Below are positions 10,577 through 19,993 of a DNA stretch of 64,000 nt, one piece after another; the first letter of the stretch is position 1, and each line of letters begins with the position of its first letter. The stretch is from Gemmatimonadaceae bacterium (lineage in GTDB: Bacteria > Gemmatimonadota > Gemmatimonadetes > Gemmatimonadales > Gemmatimonadaceae). The stretch lies in the NCBI GenBank assembly GCA_036496605.1, contig DASXKV010000035.1, forward strand, positions 62,001 to 126,000. Reading direction: 5' to 3'. A program made the position numbers and the translations under genes. Below the pieces are notes generated by a model. It had not been told where the DNA came from. It worked only from the letters and a program-made list of their open reading frames with translations, and searched no databases.

Positions 10577-10713
10577 TCTTGTCGTTTCTAGGCTCCGGCT
10601 GTTTAGTGGGACAGACTTGGGACAGGCGCGCCGAGCGACAGGGCGCGCAGTGCCAGATTCTTGGGCCACCCTATATGACAAGCGGAGCGGGCGTCGAGTA
10701 GCGCCGCACGGCG

Positions 10714-10869
10714 CTACTGCGAGCGGTCTGTGTTCTCCGGCGTCGGCGCCTCATCGACTCGTCGCTCATTACGGCGCTGCTGCCGCTCGGAGCGCTTGAG
10801 GTCCTTCTTGGTCTTGCGGTCCTGTTCTTTACGACGCTTCTCGAAATCGTAGTTGCGCTTGGGCGGCAC
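10714..10869 (-). CDS. Small highly basic/charged protein (51 aa)
   Basis: Reading leftward from GTG at 10869 gives MPPKRNYDFEKRRKEQDRK, continuing as Lys/Arg/Gln/Glu-rich helix to the TAG at 10714. About half of the residues are charged. Small proteins opening with PKxNYxFEKRxRE and continuing as a basic helix recur in many bacteria, so I regard this as real despite its length. It may bind RNA or ribosomes; function unknown. It is transcribed against the adjacent tRNAs. The GTG start has no strong ribosome-binding site, so the start is the least certain part. Confidence 0.6.
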   Translation of the reverse strand: MPPKRNYDFEKRRKEQDRKTKKDLKRSERQQRRNERRVDEAPTPENTDRSQ

Positions 10870-11652
10870 GGCTGCCTGGTGGTTGAGGTCAAGGCGCGCG
10901 GAGGAGACCGCGGCCCATTAAAGCTATCAGCCACGACTCCTTGCTATGAGGCGCCGCTAGCACCGGTACGATGCTTGTCGGGGCTTGTGCCCAGATGGAC
11001 ATGGACTCTTTGCATGTCGCGAACCATGGCGTCGTTATGTTGCTCCGGCTCGCGATCCAGCGTTAGCTGACGGCTCGATCAGCATCGGTCATGACGTTAT
11101 CGAGCCGCCGCTTCGCGACGCTGGTGTCCCGGGGGTAGCGCGCTTGGAAGTTGCTCCCTCACTCAGTGATTTGGATCACGATCGGTCTGTTTCTTGCCAA
11201 GCGTTGCGCCATCGAGAGTCGGGATCTGCCGACAATGCTGGTGCGAGCTATGGTGTGTGCAGCTCACTGATTATCAAACGCTCATTCCCTCGACCGATGA
11301 TTCCTCAAGTCAAATGGTGGCGCGCCAAGACTTCGCCGGTTCTCGGTTCCGGCCGCGCCGACTGGTTCCAGCAGCAGAACACCTATCCCGGATTCGTGGT
11401 CAATCAGGCTCCTTGCAAGGGCAACGTGCGACTCTTCCGGGATCTCGACGCCTTCAGGTCGCATGATGGTTCCTTCTCCGTCGACCTTCCTCTCGACTCG
11501 CTCGATGAGGTACAGGAGCACGGGGAACCGCCTGCCACCGTGCAGCTCGCGTGACGCACAGGCGCGACGCCGGTTTCACCATGCGCTGCCGCGGGGCTCG
11601 CCATCGGGCATGAAACGGCTGCAAGTTCTCGACGCCACAATTCCCCCCGTCG
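10870..11652. other. Gene-poor region with no convincing coding sequence
   Basis: About 780 bases between the small basic protein and the GH31 gene. Frames are open in places (for example 10985-11554 on the + strand), but none shows a recognisable domain, steady codon pattern or ribosome-binding site. No tandem repeat, tRNA-end duplication or transposase remnant was seen. It may hold decayed gene remnants. Confidence 0.5.
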
Positions 11653-14076
11653 ATGAACTTGCAGCCCGGTTCTCCAAACGTCACTCCAAATACGCGAGCC
11701 CGACGTTCCGTCGCGGGACTCGCCCTCGCGCTCACGGCGAGCGTCTCGCCGTTCGTCGGCGCTCGAGCCCAGAGCCTGGGTGACGTCGTCGACGTCGGCG
11801 CCGAGTTTCTGAAACCGGAACAGGTGCTCTTCGTCGCGAGCCGCGTCATTCGGTTCGATCCGCGCACCGGGCGCGGAGCCTTGCAGTGGGACCGCTACGT
11901 GCGCCAGCCGAGCTTCAACTTTCAGAAAATCGATCGCGGCTTTGCGCGCGCACCGTCGAATGAATTCCCACAGACGGAGTACGACCGCGATCCGGTACTG
12001 TCTTTCGCCATCGATTTCGTGAGTCCGCGTACGGTGCGTCTTCGCTTCGCGACGCGTGACGTCCCGCTCGCGGAGCTCGAGAGCACGCCATCGCTCATGC
12101 TCGCCGGCCCGGTCCCGATCGACAGCTCGTGGCGCGTCGAGACGAGCGACAGCGTCGTGACCTATCGAAGCGCGTTCGGCAGACTGCGGATGATAAAAGA
12201 CCCGTGGTCGATCGAGTTGTACGATGCCGCAGGGCATCTCCTCACACGCACGCAGCGCCTCAACGAACCGCCCTCGTTGACGACGTACGTTCCATTCTCC
12301 TTCCTCCGTCGCTCGCGCGACGTCGGGCGCAGCGCTGCCGCAACCTTCGAGCTCTCGCCTAACGAAAAGATCTACGGCTTCGGTGAATCGTTCACGCGCC
12401 TCGATAAGCGTGGCCAGCGGATCGTTGCATTCCTGCGCGACGCAATGGGCGCTCAGAGTCCGCTGCAGTATAAGGCGATTCCGTTCTTTCTCAGCAGCAA
12501 CGGCTACGGAATGTTCGTGCACACGTCGGCGCCGGTCACCTTCGACGTCGGCGCCGAGTTCGATGCACACCACGCGATCTATACCGGCGACGAGCTACTC
12601 GACCTCTTCGTCTTTCTCGGCGCACCGAAGGACGTCGTGAGCGAGTACACCGCGTTGACGGGACGAAGTCCGGTGCCGCCCCTCTGGTCCTTTGGGTTCT
12701 GGATGAGCCGCATCACGTACAACTCCGAAGCACAGGTGCGTGACGTCGCCGCCAAGCTGCGACAGTATCGCATTCCGGCGGATGTGCTCCACCTCGACAC
12801 GGGCTGGTTCGAGACCGATTGGCGCGGCGACTTCCAGTTCTCGCGATCGCGGTTCACGGATCCGGCGAAAATGATCGGCGATCTCGCTGCCCAGGGCTTC
12901 CATGTGAGTCTCTGGCAGTACACGTACTTCACGCCCAAGAATCCGCTGTGGCGCGTGCTCGTCGACAGCGGATATTTCGTGCCTAACGAAGGCGGACGGC
13001 TCCCGGCTGAGGACGCAGTGCTCGACATGAGCAATCCGGCAGCGGTTCGCTGGTACCAGCGAAAGCTGAGGGCTCTGCTCGAGATGGGGGTGAGCGTCAT
13101 CAAAGCCGACTTCGGCGAAGGGGCCCCCCTCACCGGGATCTATCACTCCGGACGCACCGGTTGGTACGAGCATAACCTGTATCCGTTGCGCTATCAGGAT
13201 GCCGTGACCGAGGTGACGCGAGAAGTCCGTGGACCTAACGAGGGAATCATCTGGGCCCGAAGCGCGTGGGCGGGGAGCCAGCGATACCCTGTGCACTGGG
13301 GCGGCGATGCCGAGAACACCAATCAGGCGATGGCTGCCGAGCTCCGCGCCGGTCTGTCGTTGGGCCTGTCCGGCTTCAGCTTCTGGAGTCATGACGTTGG
13401 CGGTTTCCTGAATCGTGCACCGCGCGATCTCTACCGGCGGTGGCTGGCCTTTGGCGTATTGACCTCGCACACACGGACCCACGGCGCCCCACCGCGCGAG
13501 CCATGGACGTACGACTCCGCATTCGTCGATGACTTTCGTCGTGCCGTCGAGTTGAAGTATGCGTTGATGCCTTACGTCTGGGCGCAGGCCAGAGAATCGG
13601 CGGCACACGGCTGGCCGATGCTGCGCGCCCTCTTCTTCGAGTATCCGGACGATCCGACGTCGTGGCTCGTCGACGACGAATACCTCTTCGGGTCCGACCT
13701 CCTCGTGGCGCCGCTCTTCACGGATTCCAATCGGCGTCGAGTGTACCTCCCGCCCGGCTCGTGGATCGATTATCAAACTGGCAAAGCCTACGCTGGTACG
13801 CGTTGGCAGGAGATCGAGTCGGGTGCCATTCCGATCGTACTCCTCGTGCGAGATCATACGGTCCTCCCGCACGTGGCCGTCGCGCAAAGCACATCGGCCA
13901 TCGACTGGCGACACATCGAGCTCCGCGTTTTCAGTACCGACGGTCAATCGGCGTCGGGACGCTTTGCGCTGCCAAACGGTGACGTGCAAACGCTGCGTGT
14001 CGACGGTGGCCGTCTGTCACCGGACCCATTTGCTGGCCGAGTCGTATGGCGGATCACCCATGCCTCGGCACGCTAG
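11653..14076 (+). CDS. GH31 family alpha-glycosidase, secreted (alpha-xylosidase-like)
   Basis: An 807-residue glycoside hydrolase family 31 enzyme. Catalytic motifs match the YicI-type alpha-xylosidases: nucleophile Asp486 in VIKADFGEGAP and acid/base Asp552 in HWGGDAEN, followed by GLSGFSFWSHDVGGF. The N-terminal beta-sandwich includes EKIYGFGESFTRLDKRG. The start carries RARRSVAGLALALTASV and an alanine-rich AxA site near residue 39, so it is exported, possibly by Tat. Substrate (xyloglucan oligosaccharides versus maltose-type glucosides) is not certain. It stands alone, without other polysaccharide genes nearby. Confidence 0.9.
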   Translation: MNLQPGSPNVTPNTRARRSVAGLALALTASVSPFVGARAQSLGDVVDVGAEFLKPEQVLFVASRVIRFDPRTGRGALQWDRYVRQPSFNFQKIDRGFARAPSNEFPQTEYDRDPVLSFAIDFVSPRTVRLRFATRDVPLAELESTPSLMLAGPVPIDSSWRVETSDSVVTYRSAFGRLRMIKDPWSIELYDAAGHLLTRTQRLNEPPSLTTYVPFSFLRRSRDVGRSAAATFELSPNEKIYGFGESFTRLDKRGQRIVAFLRDAMGAQSPLQYKAIPFFLSSNGYGMFVHTSAPVTFDVGAEFDAHHAIYTGDELLDLFVFLGAPKDVVSEYTALTGRSPVPPLWSFGFWMSRITYNSEAQVRDVAAKLRQYRIPADVLHLDTGWFETDWRGDFQFSRSRFTDPAKMIGDLAAQGFHVSLWQYTYFTPKNPLWRVLVDSGYFVPNEGGRLPAEDAVLDMSNPAAVRWYQRKLRALLEMGVSVIKADFGEGAPLTGIYHSGRTGWYEHNLYPLRYQDAVTEVTREVRGPNEGIIWARSAWAGSQRYPVHWGGDAENTNQAMAAELRAGLSLGLSGFSFWSHDVGGFLNRAPRDLYRRWLAFGVLTSHTRTHGAPPREPWTYDSAFVDDFRRAVELKYALMPYVWAQARESAAHGWPMLRALFFEYPDDPTSWLVDDEYLFGSDLLVAPLFTDSNRRRVYLPPGSWIDYQTGKAYAGTRWQEIESGAIPIVLLVRDHTVLPHVAVAQSTSAIDWRHIELRVFSTDGQSASGRFALPNGDVQTLRVDGGRLSPDPFAGRVVWRITHASAR

Positions 14077-14159
14077 CTCCGATTCGCTCGGCTAACGAAA
14101 AGCCGGTCCAAAGCGTAGCCTACACGGTTAGTCCTCTTTCCAATCCAGCAGGGCACATC

Positions 14160-14804
14160 ATGATCCACCCTCGACACCGCTACCGAGCCGGCGCGCTGTT
14201 CATTGCCGCCGCTCTCTTCGCGGTCGCGTCAACGGCGCACGCGCAGAAACCCACGCCCACCTCCACGCACATGGACCACCGCCAGATGGCGGGAATGTCC
14301 ATGGACTTACCGCCCGTTTCGATCCCGACGGGCGCCATCTTCACCGAGGCAGACGTCCGCTTCATGCAGGGCATGATCGCGCATCACGCGCAAGCCATTT
14401 ACATGTCCCGTTTGGCAGCTGCGCACGATGCCACTCCGCATCTCCTCAAGTTCGCGCAGAAGATCGATCAGTCGCAGCAGGCCGAGATCCGGCTGATGCA
14501 GCAATGGCTGCGCGCCAACGGTCAGTTCGCGCCAGATACATCGTCCTGGCGGCAGATGAGCATGCCGGGCATGCTCACCGCCCAACAGCTAACGCAGCTC
14601 GATGCAGCGAAAGGCGCGGACTTCGATCGCCTCTTCCTCATGTTCATGATTCAGCACCACGAGGGCGCGCTCAAGATGGTGAGCGACCTCTTCGATACAC
14701 CACGCGCGGGTCAGGACATCGACGTGTCGGTGTTCGCGAATGACGTCCAACTGGTGCAGACCGCCGAGATCGGCATCATGCGCCGCATGTTGAACAATCT
14801 CTAA
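14160..14804 (+). CDS. DUF305 family exported protein
   Basis: A 214-residue exported protein with a signal peptide (AGALFIAAALFAVASTAHAQ). DUF305 is a four-helix, ferritin-like domain with paired His motifs; here MIAHHAQAIYMSRLAA and MIQHHEGALKMV, plus many Met residues (HMDHRQMAGMSMD), suggesting periplasmic copper or other metal binding. The frame runs further upstream, but ATG 14160 begins a proper signal peptide. It is followed after 22 bases by the LVIVD-repeat protein, with which it probably shares a transcript. Confidence 0.88.
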   Translation: MIHPRHRYRAGALFIAAALFAVASTAHAQKPTPTSTHMDHRQMAGMSMDLPPVSIPTGAIFTEADVRFMQGMIAHHAQAIYMSRLAAAHDATPHLLKFAQKIDQSQQAEIRLMQQWLRANGQFAPDTSSWRQMSMPGMLTAQQLTQLDAAKGADFDRLFLMFMIQHHEGALKMVSDLFDTPRAGQDIDVSVFANDVQLVQTAEIGIMRRMLNNL

Positions 14805-14826
14805 ACCATCACTGGAGCCCTATTCG

Positions 14827-16728
14827 ATGCGTTCTACACGTAGCATTCACACTGTCAATCTCGCAATCGCGTTCCTCGTCGGCGTCGGGTCTCTCGCGCA
14901 AGCGCAGACCTACCCAACCGGCAACGATCCGCGCAACGGGCTCAAGCCCGGGTGGTACGACGCCGGCCAGGCGGCCGAGGGGATGCGCCTAGTCTCCTTC
15001 TCGAGGAAGCCCGCCCAGTTCGACACGGCGCGCGGACTCACCTTCATCAACTCGGATCTCGCCTTCCGCGATCACTACGTCTATCAGGGCAACTTCGCGG
15101 GCTTCACCGTGTGGGACGTGAAGAATCCCGCGATGCCGCAGATCGTCGCCGTGGTGTCCTGCATAACCTCGCAGGGCGATCCGTCGATCATCGGCAATTT
15201 GCTGTTCGTATCTGCTGAAGGCGGGGGCAACCGCACTGATTGCGCAAAGGGCGGCGTGAAGGATCCTGCCGATCACATGGCGGGCGTTCGCATCTACGAC
15301 GTGTCGAATCCCGCAGAGCCGAAGCTCGTCAAGAACGTGCAGACCTGCAAAGGCTCGCACACGCACACGGTGATCCCGGACCCAAACGACAAGAACGTCG
15401 TTTACATCTACATCTCGGGCAGCCAAGGTGCGCGTCCCGCCGAGGAGCTCGCGGGGTGCAACAACGGTGCGGATCCGGCTGACCCGAACAACTCGCTGTA
15501 CCGGCTCGACGTGATCAAGGTACCGCTCAAGCATCCCGACCAGGCCGAAGTGGTCACTGGCGCGCGCCTGTTCACCGGTCTCGATCCCGCGGCGAGGAGT
15601 GCTTATATACTCGAGCAGCGGGCGGAGCGCGCTTCGCGCGGCGGACGCGGCAGTCGCGGCAACGGCGCCCCAAGCGCTGTCCCGGCTGGCGCACCCGCGA
15701 ATGCGGCCGCCGCTCCACCCGCAGGTGCGATGCCGGCCATCGACCCACTGCGCACCGGTCCGCGCAACTGTCACGACGTGACGGCGTATCCGTCGCTCCA
15801 TCTCCTCGCCGGCGCGTGCGCGAGCTATGGACTGCTCGTCGACATCTCGAATCCCGTGAAGCCGGTGCGTCTCGACGCGAAGGCGGACACGAACTTCTCG
15901 CTCTGGCACACCGCGGTGTTCAGCAATGACGGCTCGAAGGTCGTTTTCACGGACGAGTGGGGCGGCGGCACGTCGCCCATGTGTCAGGCGACGAGCATGA
16001 TGGAGATGGGTGGCGACGCCATTCTCACCATCAAAGACAAGAAGATGACGCAGCACTCGTATTTCAAAATCCCATCGGCACAGACGGCGCAAGAAAACTG
16101 CGTATCGCATAACGGTGGGCTCATTCCGGTGCCGGGCCGCGACCTGTTCGTGCAGGGGTGGTATCAGGGTGGCGTGGACGTGAGTGATTTCACCAACCCC
16201 GATCATCCATTCGAGGTCGCCTTCTTCGATCGTGGTCCGATCGATCAGCCGCCGACGCCCGGCGACACCACGACTGCGGTCAGCCGATTCCGCGGCACGA
16301 TCGGCGGATCGTGGGGCGCGTACTACTGGAACGGGTACATCTACTCGTCCGAGCTCGCGCGAGGATTCGATGTTCTCGAGTTGGTACCGAGCGACAAGCT
16401 GTCCGCGAATGAGATCGCGGCGGCGAAGCTCGTCCGTATGGAGGAATACAATCCTCAGAGCCAACCGCATTACACCTTCCCGGCGGCGTTCCCGGTCGTG
16501 AGGTCATACCTGGATCAGCTCGTGCGCGATAAAGGGATTTCGAGCGATCGGACCGCGGCGATCGGCAAGGCGCTCGATGCGGCCGAGCGCGAGAGCGGTG
16601 CCGCGCGCTCGAGATCGTTGACGAAGCTCGCGGCGCAGGTGGACGCCGACGCGAAAGGTGCTGCGGACGCACCGCGAGTGAAGACGATGGCGGCCGAAAT
16701 CCGTCGGCTCGCGGCGGCTTCAAAATAA
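14827..16728 (+). CDS. LVIVD-repeat exported protein
   Basis: A 633-residue exported protein with a signal peptide ending near AQA (residue 27). It contains repeated beta-propeller-like units with the pattern GxxVWDVKNPAxPQIV, VRIYDVSNPAEPKLV and LVDISNPVKPVRL, typical of LVIVD repeats. Six or more cysteines (VSCITS, RTDCAKG, QTCKGSHTHT, RNCHDV, GACASYG, ENCVSHNGG) and the HTHT motif hint at disulfides or metal sites. Residues about 260-300 are an Arg/Gly/Ala/Pro-rich insertion. The gene has GGAG ahead of ATG 14827. Substrate and role are unknown. Confidence 0.85.
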   Translation: MRSTRSIHTVNLAIAFLVGVGSLAQAQTYPTGNDPRNGLKPGWYDAGQAAEGMRLVSFSRKPAQFDTARGLTFINSDLAFRDHYVYQGNFAGFTVWDVKNPAMPQIVAVVSCITSQGDPSIIGNLLFVSAEGGGNRTDCAKGGVKDPADHMAGVRIYDVSNPAEPKLVKNVQTCKGSHTHTVIPDPNDKNVVYIYISGSQGARPAEELAGCNNGADPADPNNSLYRLDVIKVPLKHPDQAEVVTGARLFTGLDPAARSAYILEQRAERASRGGRGSRGNGAPSAVPAGAPANAAAAPPAGAMPAIDPLRTGPRNCHDVTAYPSLHLLAGACASYGLLVDISNPVKPVRLDAKADTNFSLWHTAVFSNDGSKVVFTDEWGGGTSPMCQATSMMEMGGDAILTIKDKKMTQHSYFKIPSAQTAQENCVSHNGGLIPVPGRDLFVQGWYQGGVDVSDFTNPDHPFEVAFFDRGPIDQPPTPGDTTTAVSRFRGTIGGSWGAYYWNGYIYSSELARGFDVLELVPSDKLSANEIAAAKLVRMEEYNPQSQPHYTFPAAFPVVRSYLDQLVRDKGISSDRTAAIGKALDAAERESGAARSRSLTKLAAQVDADAKGAADAPRVKTMAAEIRRLAAASK

Positions 16729-16755
16729 GCGCCTGACGAGGAGATCAGCAGTTAC

Positions 16756-16787
16756 TGAATGGCCTGCCGACTTCGGCAGGCCATTCA
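16756..16787. terminator. Strong 14-bp hairpin, probable terminator
   Basis: TGAATGGCCTGCCG pairs perfectly with CGGCAGGCCATTCA around a four-base ACTT loop, 28 bases after the LVIVD gene stop. There is no T-tract, so it may be a factor-dependent or transcript-stabilising end. It separates the exported-protein pair from the PaiB-like gene. Confidence 0.65.
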
Positions 16788-16859
16788 CATGCGCACGCGT
16801 CGCGCGGTATCGACGTTGATGTTCGCCGCTCTACACGCTCGTCACCGGAGTTGCTACCG

Positions 16860-17498
16860 ATGTATATCCCACCAGCGAATGCGGAGACGAACGAGGACAC
16901 ACTCTTCTCGTTTCTCGCTGCGAATCCATTCGGCACACTCGTCACGCAGTCGACTGGTGGAGAATTCGTCGCGACGCACTTGCCTCTGATCGCCCACCGC
17001 GAGGGCGGGAGCCACGGAGTGCTCGAGGGGCATATCGCGAAGGCGAACTCGCAGCACGAGCTCGGTGCGTGTCGCGCGCTCGTGATCTTTACCGGTCCCG
17101 ATGCGTACATCAGTCCATCCTGGTACGCGTCGAAGGACGAGCATGGCAAGGTGGTACCCACCTGGAATTACGTTGCCGTTCACGTCTACGGGACCGTGCG
17201 CTTCACGTCAGACGAAGCCTTTCTCTCGCAACATCTGCAGCAGCTCGTCGCGACGCACGAGGGCACGAGACCAGCGCCGTGGGCCATCGGCGATGCGCCG
17301 CGCGATTACATCGAGCGCCAGATGCGGGCGATCGTCGGCATTCAGCTGTCGATCGAGCGCATCGAGGGCAAGTGGAAGATGAGTCAAAATCGGCCCGAGA
17401 AGGACATCGACGGCGTTATTGAGAATCTGCTCAAGTCTCCGGCGGCGAAGGATCGTGCCGTCGCCGACATCGTGGCGACGCGGAAACGCTCAAGGTGA
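16860..17498 (+). CDS. PaiB-like FMN-binding negative transcriptional regulator
   Basis: A 212-residue protein of the PaiB family, an FMN-binding split-barrel. It starts MYIPPANAETN and has PFGTLVTQ, ATHLPLI, the GPDAYISPSWY and VPTWNYVAVHVYG motifs that define the family, and a C-terminal KWKMSQNRPEKDIDGV. Bacillus PaiB is described as a repressor of sporulation and protease genes; here a general flavin-linked or protease-related role is all that can be said. GGAG lies 10 bases before ATG 16860. No operon partner is evident. Confidence 0.88.
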   Translation: MYIPPANAETNEDTLFSFLAANPFGTLVTQSTGGEFVATHLPLIAHREGGSHGVLEGHIAKANSQHELGACRALVIFTGPDAYISPSWYASKDEHGKVVPTWNYVAVHVYGTVRFTSDEAFLSQHLQQLVATHEGTRPAPWAIGDAPRDYIERQMRAIVGIQLSIERIEGKWKMSQNRPEKDIDGVIENLLKSPAAKDRAVADIVATRKRSR

Positions 17499-17584
17499 GC
17501 TCGGTTCCGGGGTCAGGAAGGTCTGGGGCAATGTGTGTAAAGCGGGGAACGCAACGGTACGCGCCATGCGAACGCATCGTCCGC

Positions 17585-17902
17585 ATGGCGCACCGTGAAT
17601 TTCGAGATGAAAGCGGCCGGCTCTGGGAAGTCTGGGACGTGGTGCCGGAGCGGCGCGATCGGCGCAGCGGACTGGATCGCCGCAAACGCGCGCGCGAAAC
17701 ATTCGATCGCCGGAAGATGCGCGTCCTCAGCGCCGTGATCACGGGCGATCTCGCGAAGGGCTGGTTAGTGTTCTCGACCACCAGAGAACGACGGCGGTAT
17801 ACGCCCGTTCCCGCTGAATGGACGGAAGCGCCCGAGGCGCAATTACTCGTCTGGTGCGAGTCGGCCAAGCCACTCCCGGTGCCACGGCGACTGATCGAGT
17901 AG
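17585..17902 (+). CDS. Small conserved protein, unknown function
   Basis: A 105-residue soluble protein starting MAHREFRDESGRLWEVWDV and then strongly basic (PERRDRRSGLDRRKRARE), with a second half of beta character (LVFSTTRERRRYTPVP) and a C-terminal RRLIE. ATG 17585 is preferred to upstream starts because the conserved-looking region begins there. The RDRRSGLDRRKR stretch resembles the RRxGxDRR of PilZ-type or DNA-binding loops, but a PilZ call would be over-reading. Function unknown. Confidence 0.68.
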   Translation: MAHREFRDESGRLWEVWDVVPERRDRRSGLDRRKRARETFDRRKMRVLSAVITGDLAKGWLVFSTTRERRRYTPVPAEWTEAPEAQLLVWCESAKPLPVPRRLIE

Positions 17903-17961
17903 CAAACCGATATTAGCGAAACATATGGAACCGGCCTGAAAAATGCCGCGCCGTCGGTGCT

Positions 17962-18204
17962 ATGGTCCACGATCACAATGCAGCCGGCGAGTGGCTCCGC
18001 GCCGCTCGTCGCCTGGCCCGTCAGATCGTTGACGACGGGGTGCCTTGGCTCGTGTATGAGTTGCCACCGGCGCCATTCGATCGCCGCAGCTCGCCCTCTC
18101 TCGTCTTCGAGACCGAGAACGCCGTCCGTCGCGTCCGGGTGTACCCTGAGGATTGGCGCGAGCTGCCCGACCACGACCTCTTCGCGCTCAGTTGGACGTA
18201 CTAA
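17962..18204 (+). CDS. Small conserved protein, unknown function
   Basis: An 80-residue protein beginning at ATG 17962, with GVPWLVYELPPAPFDRRSSP, LVFETENAVRRVRVYPEDW and a C-terminal ELPDHDLFALSW. The DRR and RRVR motifs and the size parallel the preceding small gene, so both may bind nucleic acid or a regulatory partner. Steady codon usage supports coding. No family name is known to me. Confidence 0.68.
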   Translation: MVHDHNAAGEWLRAARRLARQIVDDGVPWLVYELPPAPFDRRSSPSLVFETENAVRRVRVYPEDWRELPDHDLFALSWTY

Positions 18205-18429
18205 GAATTGGTACGAATTCAAGCATCCTGACGGCCACGGGCACCTAATGTCCGAGGCTCGAGATCGGCGCTTGGCTCGCCGTTAGGCGTGTCCGAGCGT
18301 TGGCGAGGTGCGTTACCGCTCGGCCGGTCGCGTCCCTGGGGCACACCGGTTAACATCCTCTTCGACGTTGTCTTCGCCGACTCCCTGGATCCTGGGCCTC
18401 TACCCACCTCTCGCCTCGGAGAACGATCC

Positions 18430-19872
18430 ATGTCCCGTTTTGCTCGGCTATTCGGCCTGGCATTGCTTGCGTGCGCTGCGCCCGACAAACGGACAGCCGA
18501 TACGAGCGGAACGCCACCCAATCCACCGCCCGTCACCACCAACGGCCACGACTGGCCGACGTTCAATGTCGACGCTGCACGCAGCGGCAACTTTGATTCG
18601 ACGACGGGAATCACGGCGGCGAACGTCTCCACGTTGAAGCGGCAACAGGTCGCGATCGACGGCACGGTCGACGCCTCCGCCATCTACCTGCACAACGTCC
18701 AGGTGAATGGCGCGGCGCACGACGTCTTCTTCCTAACGACGACGTACGGCAAAACCCTGGCGATCGACGCCAATGACGGAACGATTCTCTGGCGATTCAC
18801 ACCCTCGAGCTACAGTCAGCTCGCGGGTTCGGCGCGCATCACGAACGTCACGCCCGTCGCGGATCCGAATCGCAGCGCGATCTACACTGCGTCGCCCGAT
18901 GGCAATGTCGAGAAGCTGGCCGTCGCCGATGGGCACGCGCTCTGGAGCACCTCGATCACGTCGTTCGCCCAGCGCGAGAAGATTGCGTCCCCCCTCAATT
19001 ACTCGAACGGCCACATCATCGCCGTGACCGCCGGGTACATCGGCGATGCACCGCCGTATCAGGGTCACGTCAGCGTGCTCGACGCCTCGAGTGGGCAGCT
19101 GTCGCACACCTGGAACTCGTTATGCAGCGACCGCGCGGGGCTGATCGATCCCTCATCGTGTGCGCAGAGCGGATCCGCGATCTGGGGGCGCGCCGGCGCC
19201 GTCGTCGACGCGAACGGCAACATCTACATCGCGACGGGGAATGGCCGCTGGGATGGCGCAACCAACTGGGGCGACGCGGTCGTCGAGCTCGACCCGCTCG
19301 CCACGCGCATGCTCGCGAACTACACGCCCACGAATACCGCGAATCTCGAGGCGGGAGATACCGATGTTGGCTCGACGTCGCCGGTGTTGCTCGACGCGAC
19401 GCACGTCGCGCAAGGCGGCAAGGATGGCACCATTCGCGTCCTCGATCTCCAGACGCTGTCCGGGACGACCGCTCACAAGGGTGGGGAATCGCAGACGGTC
19501 GGCACGCCATCGGGCCGCCAACTCTTCACGGCACCGGCGGTCCTGCACCAAGGCGGAACGACCTGGCTGTTCGCCGCGGATGGTGGGGCGACCGCGGCGT
19601 GGACGTACGGCGCCGGCAGCCTAACGGCGGCGTGGAATAATGCGCACGCGGGCACGAGTCCCATCGTCGCCAGTGGTCTGCTTTTCGTCTACGATCCGGG
19701 CGGCACGGTGCGCGTGTACGATCCAACCAGCGGACGAGAGATCGCCGATCTCGCGTGCGGAAGTGGGCATTGGAACAGCCCGATCGTCGCCGACGGACGA
19801 ATTGCGCTGCCGGAAGGGAGCGCAAACTCACACGCCACCTCGGGCATATTCAACATCTGGCGATTGCCGTAG
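18430..19872 (+). CDS. PQQ-like beta-propeller lipoprotein
   Basis: A 480-residue lipoprotein: the N-terminus MSRFARLFGLALLACAAPD has a lipobox LLAC. Beyond it lie beta-propeller blades with the tryptophan-docking pattern of quinoprotein-like repeats (DANDGTILWRF, VADGHALWS, LDASSGQLSHTWN, LDLQTLSG, YDPTSGREI). No heme motif or PQQ-binding residues were identified, so an enzymatic role is not claimed; it may be a surface scaffold. GGAG lies nine bases before ATG 18430. An upstream extension of the frame was rejected because the signal sequence starts at this ATG. Confidence 0.82.
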   Translation: MSRFARLFGLALLACAAPDKRTADTSGTPPNPPPVTTNGHDWPTFNVDAARSGNFDSTTGITAANVSTLKRQQVAIDGTVDASAIYLHNVQVNGAAHDVFFLTTTYGKTLAIDANDGTILWRFTPSSYSQLAGSARITNVTPVADPNRSAIYTASPDGNVEKLAVADGHALWSTSITSFAQREKIASPLNYSNGHIIAVTAGYIGDAPPYQGHVSVLDASSGQLSHTWNSLCSDRAGLIDPSSCAQSGSAIWGRAGAVVDANGNIYIATGNGRWDGATNWGDAVVELDPLATRMLANYTPTNTANLEAGDTDVGSTSPVLLDATHVAQGGKDGTIRVLDLQTLSGTTAHKGGESQTVGTPSGRQLFTAPAVLHQGGTTWLFAADGGATAAWTYGAGSLTAAWNNAHAGTSPIVASGLLFVYDPGGTVRVYDPTSGREIADLACGSGHWNSPIVADGRIALPEGSANSHATSGIFNIWRLP

Positions 19873-19993
19873 GTCCAGGTCGTCAGCTCACCCTCTATCG
19901 TCGCGCTTCCGAGCTATCTAGCTTGCCGCGATGGCGCGGACGCTCATGATTGGCACGCGCTCATTTTCGGCCTTTGCAAGGAGACGACGCAGC

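Noticed and set aside
10539-10700. Integrase or attachment-site remnant after the tRNA genes
   Set aside because: No duplicated tRNA 3' end and no recognisable integrase motif; left as a possibility in the gene-poor finding only.
12595-13989. 464-codon open frame on the minus strand
   Set aside because: Antisense to the GH31 catalytic domain; no motif or start signal.
14989-16470. 493-codon open frame on the minus strand
   Set aside because: It is the antisense of the LVIVD-repeat gene. GC-rich codons leave opposite frames open; no domain or ribosome-binding site is seen.
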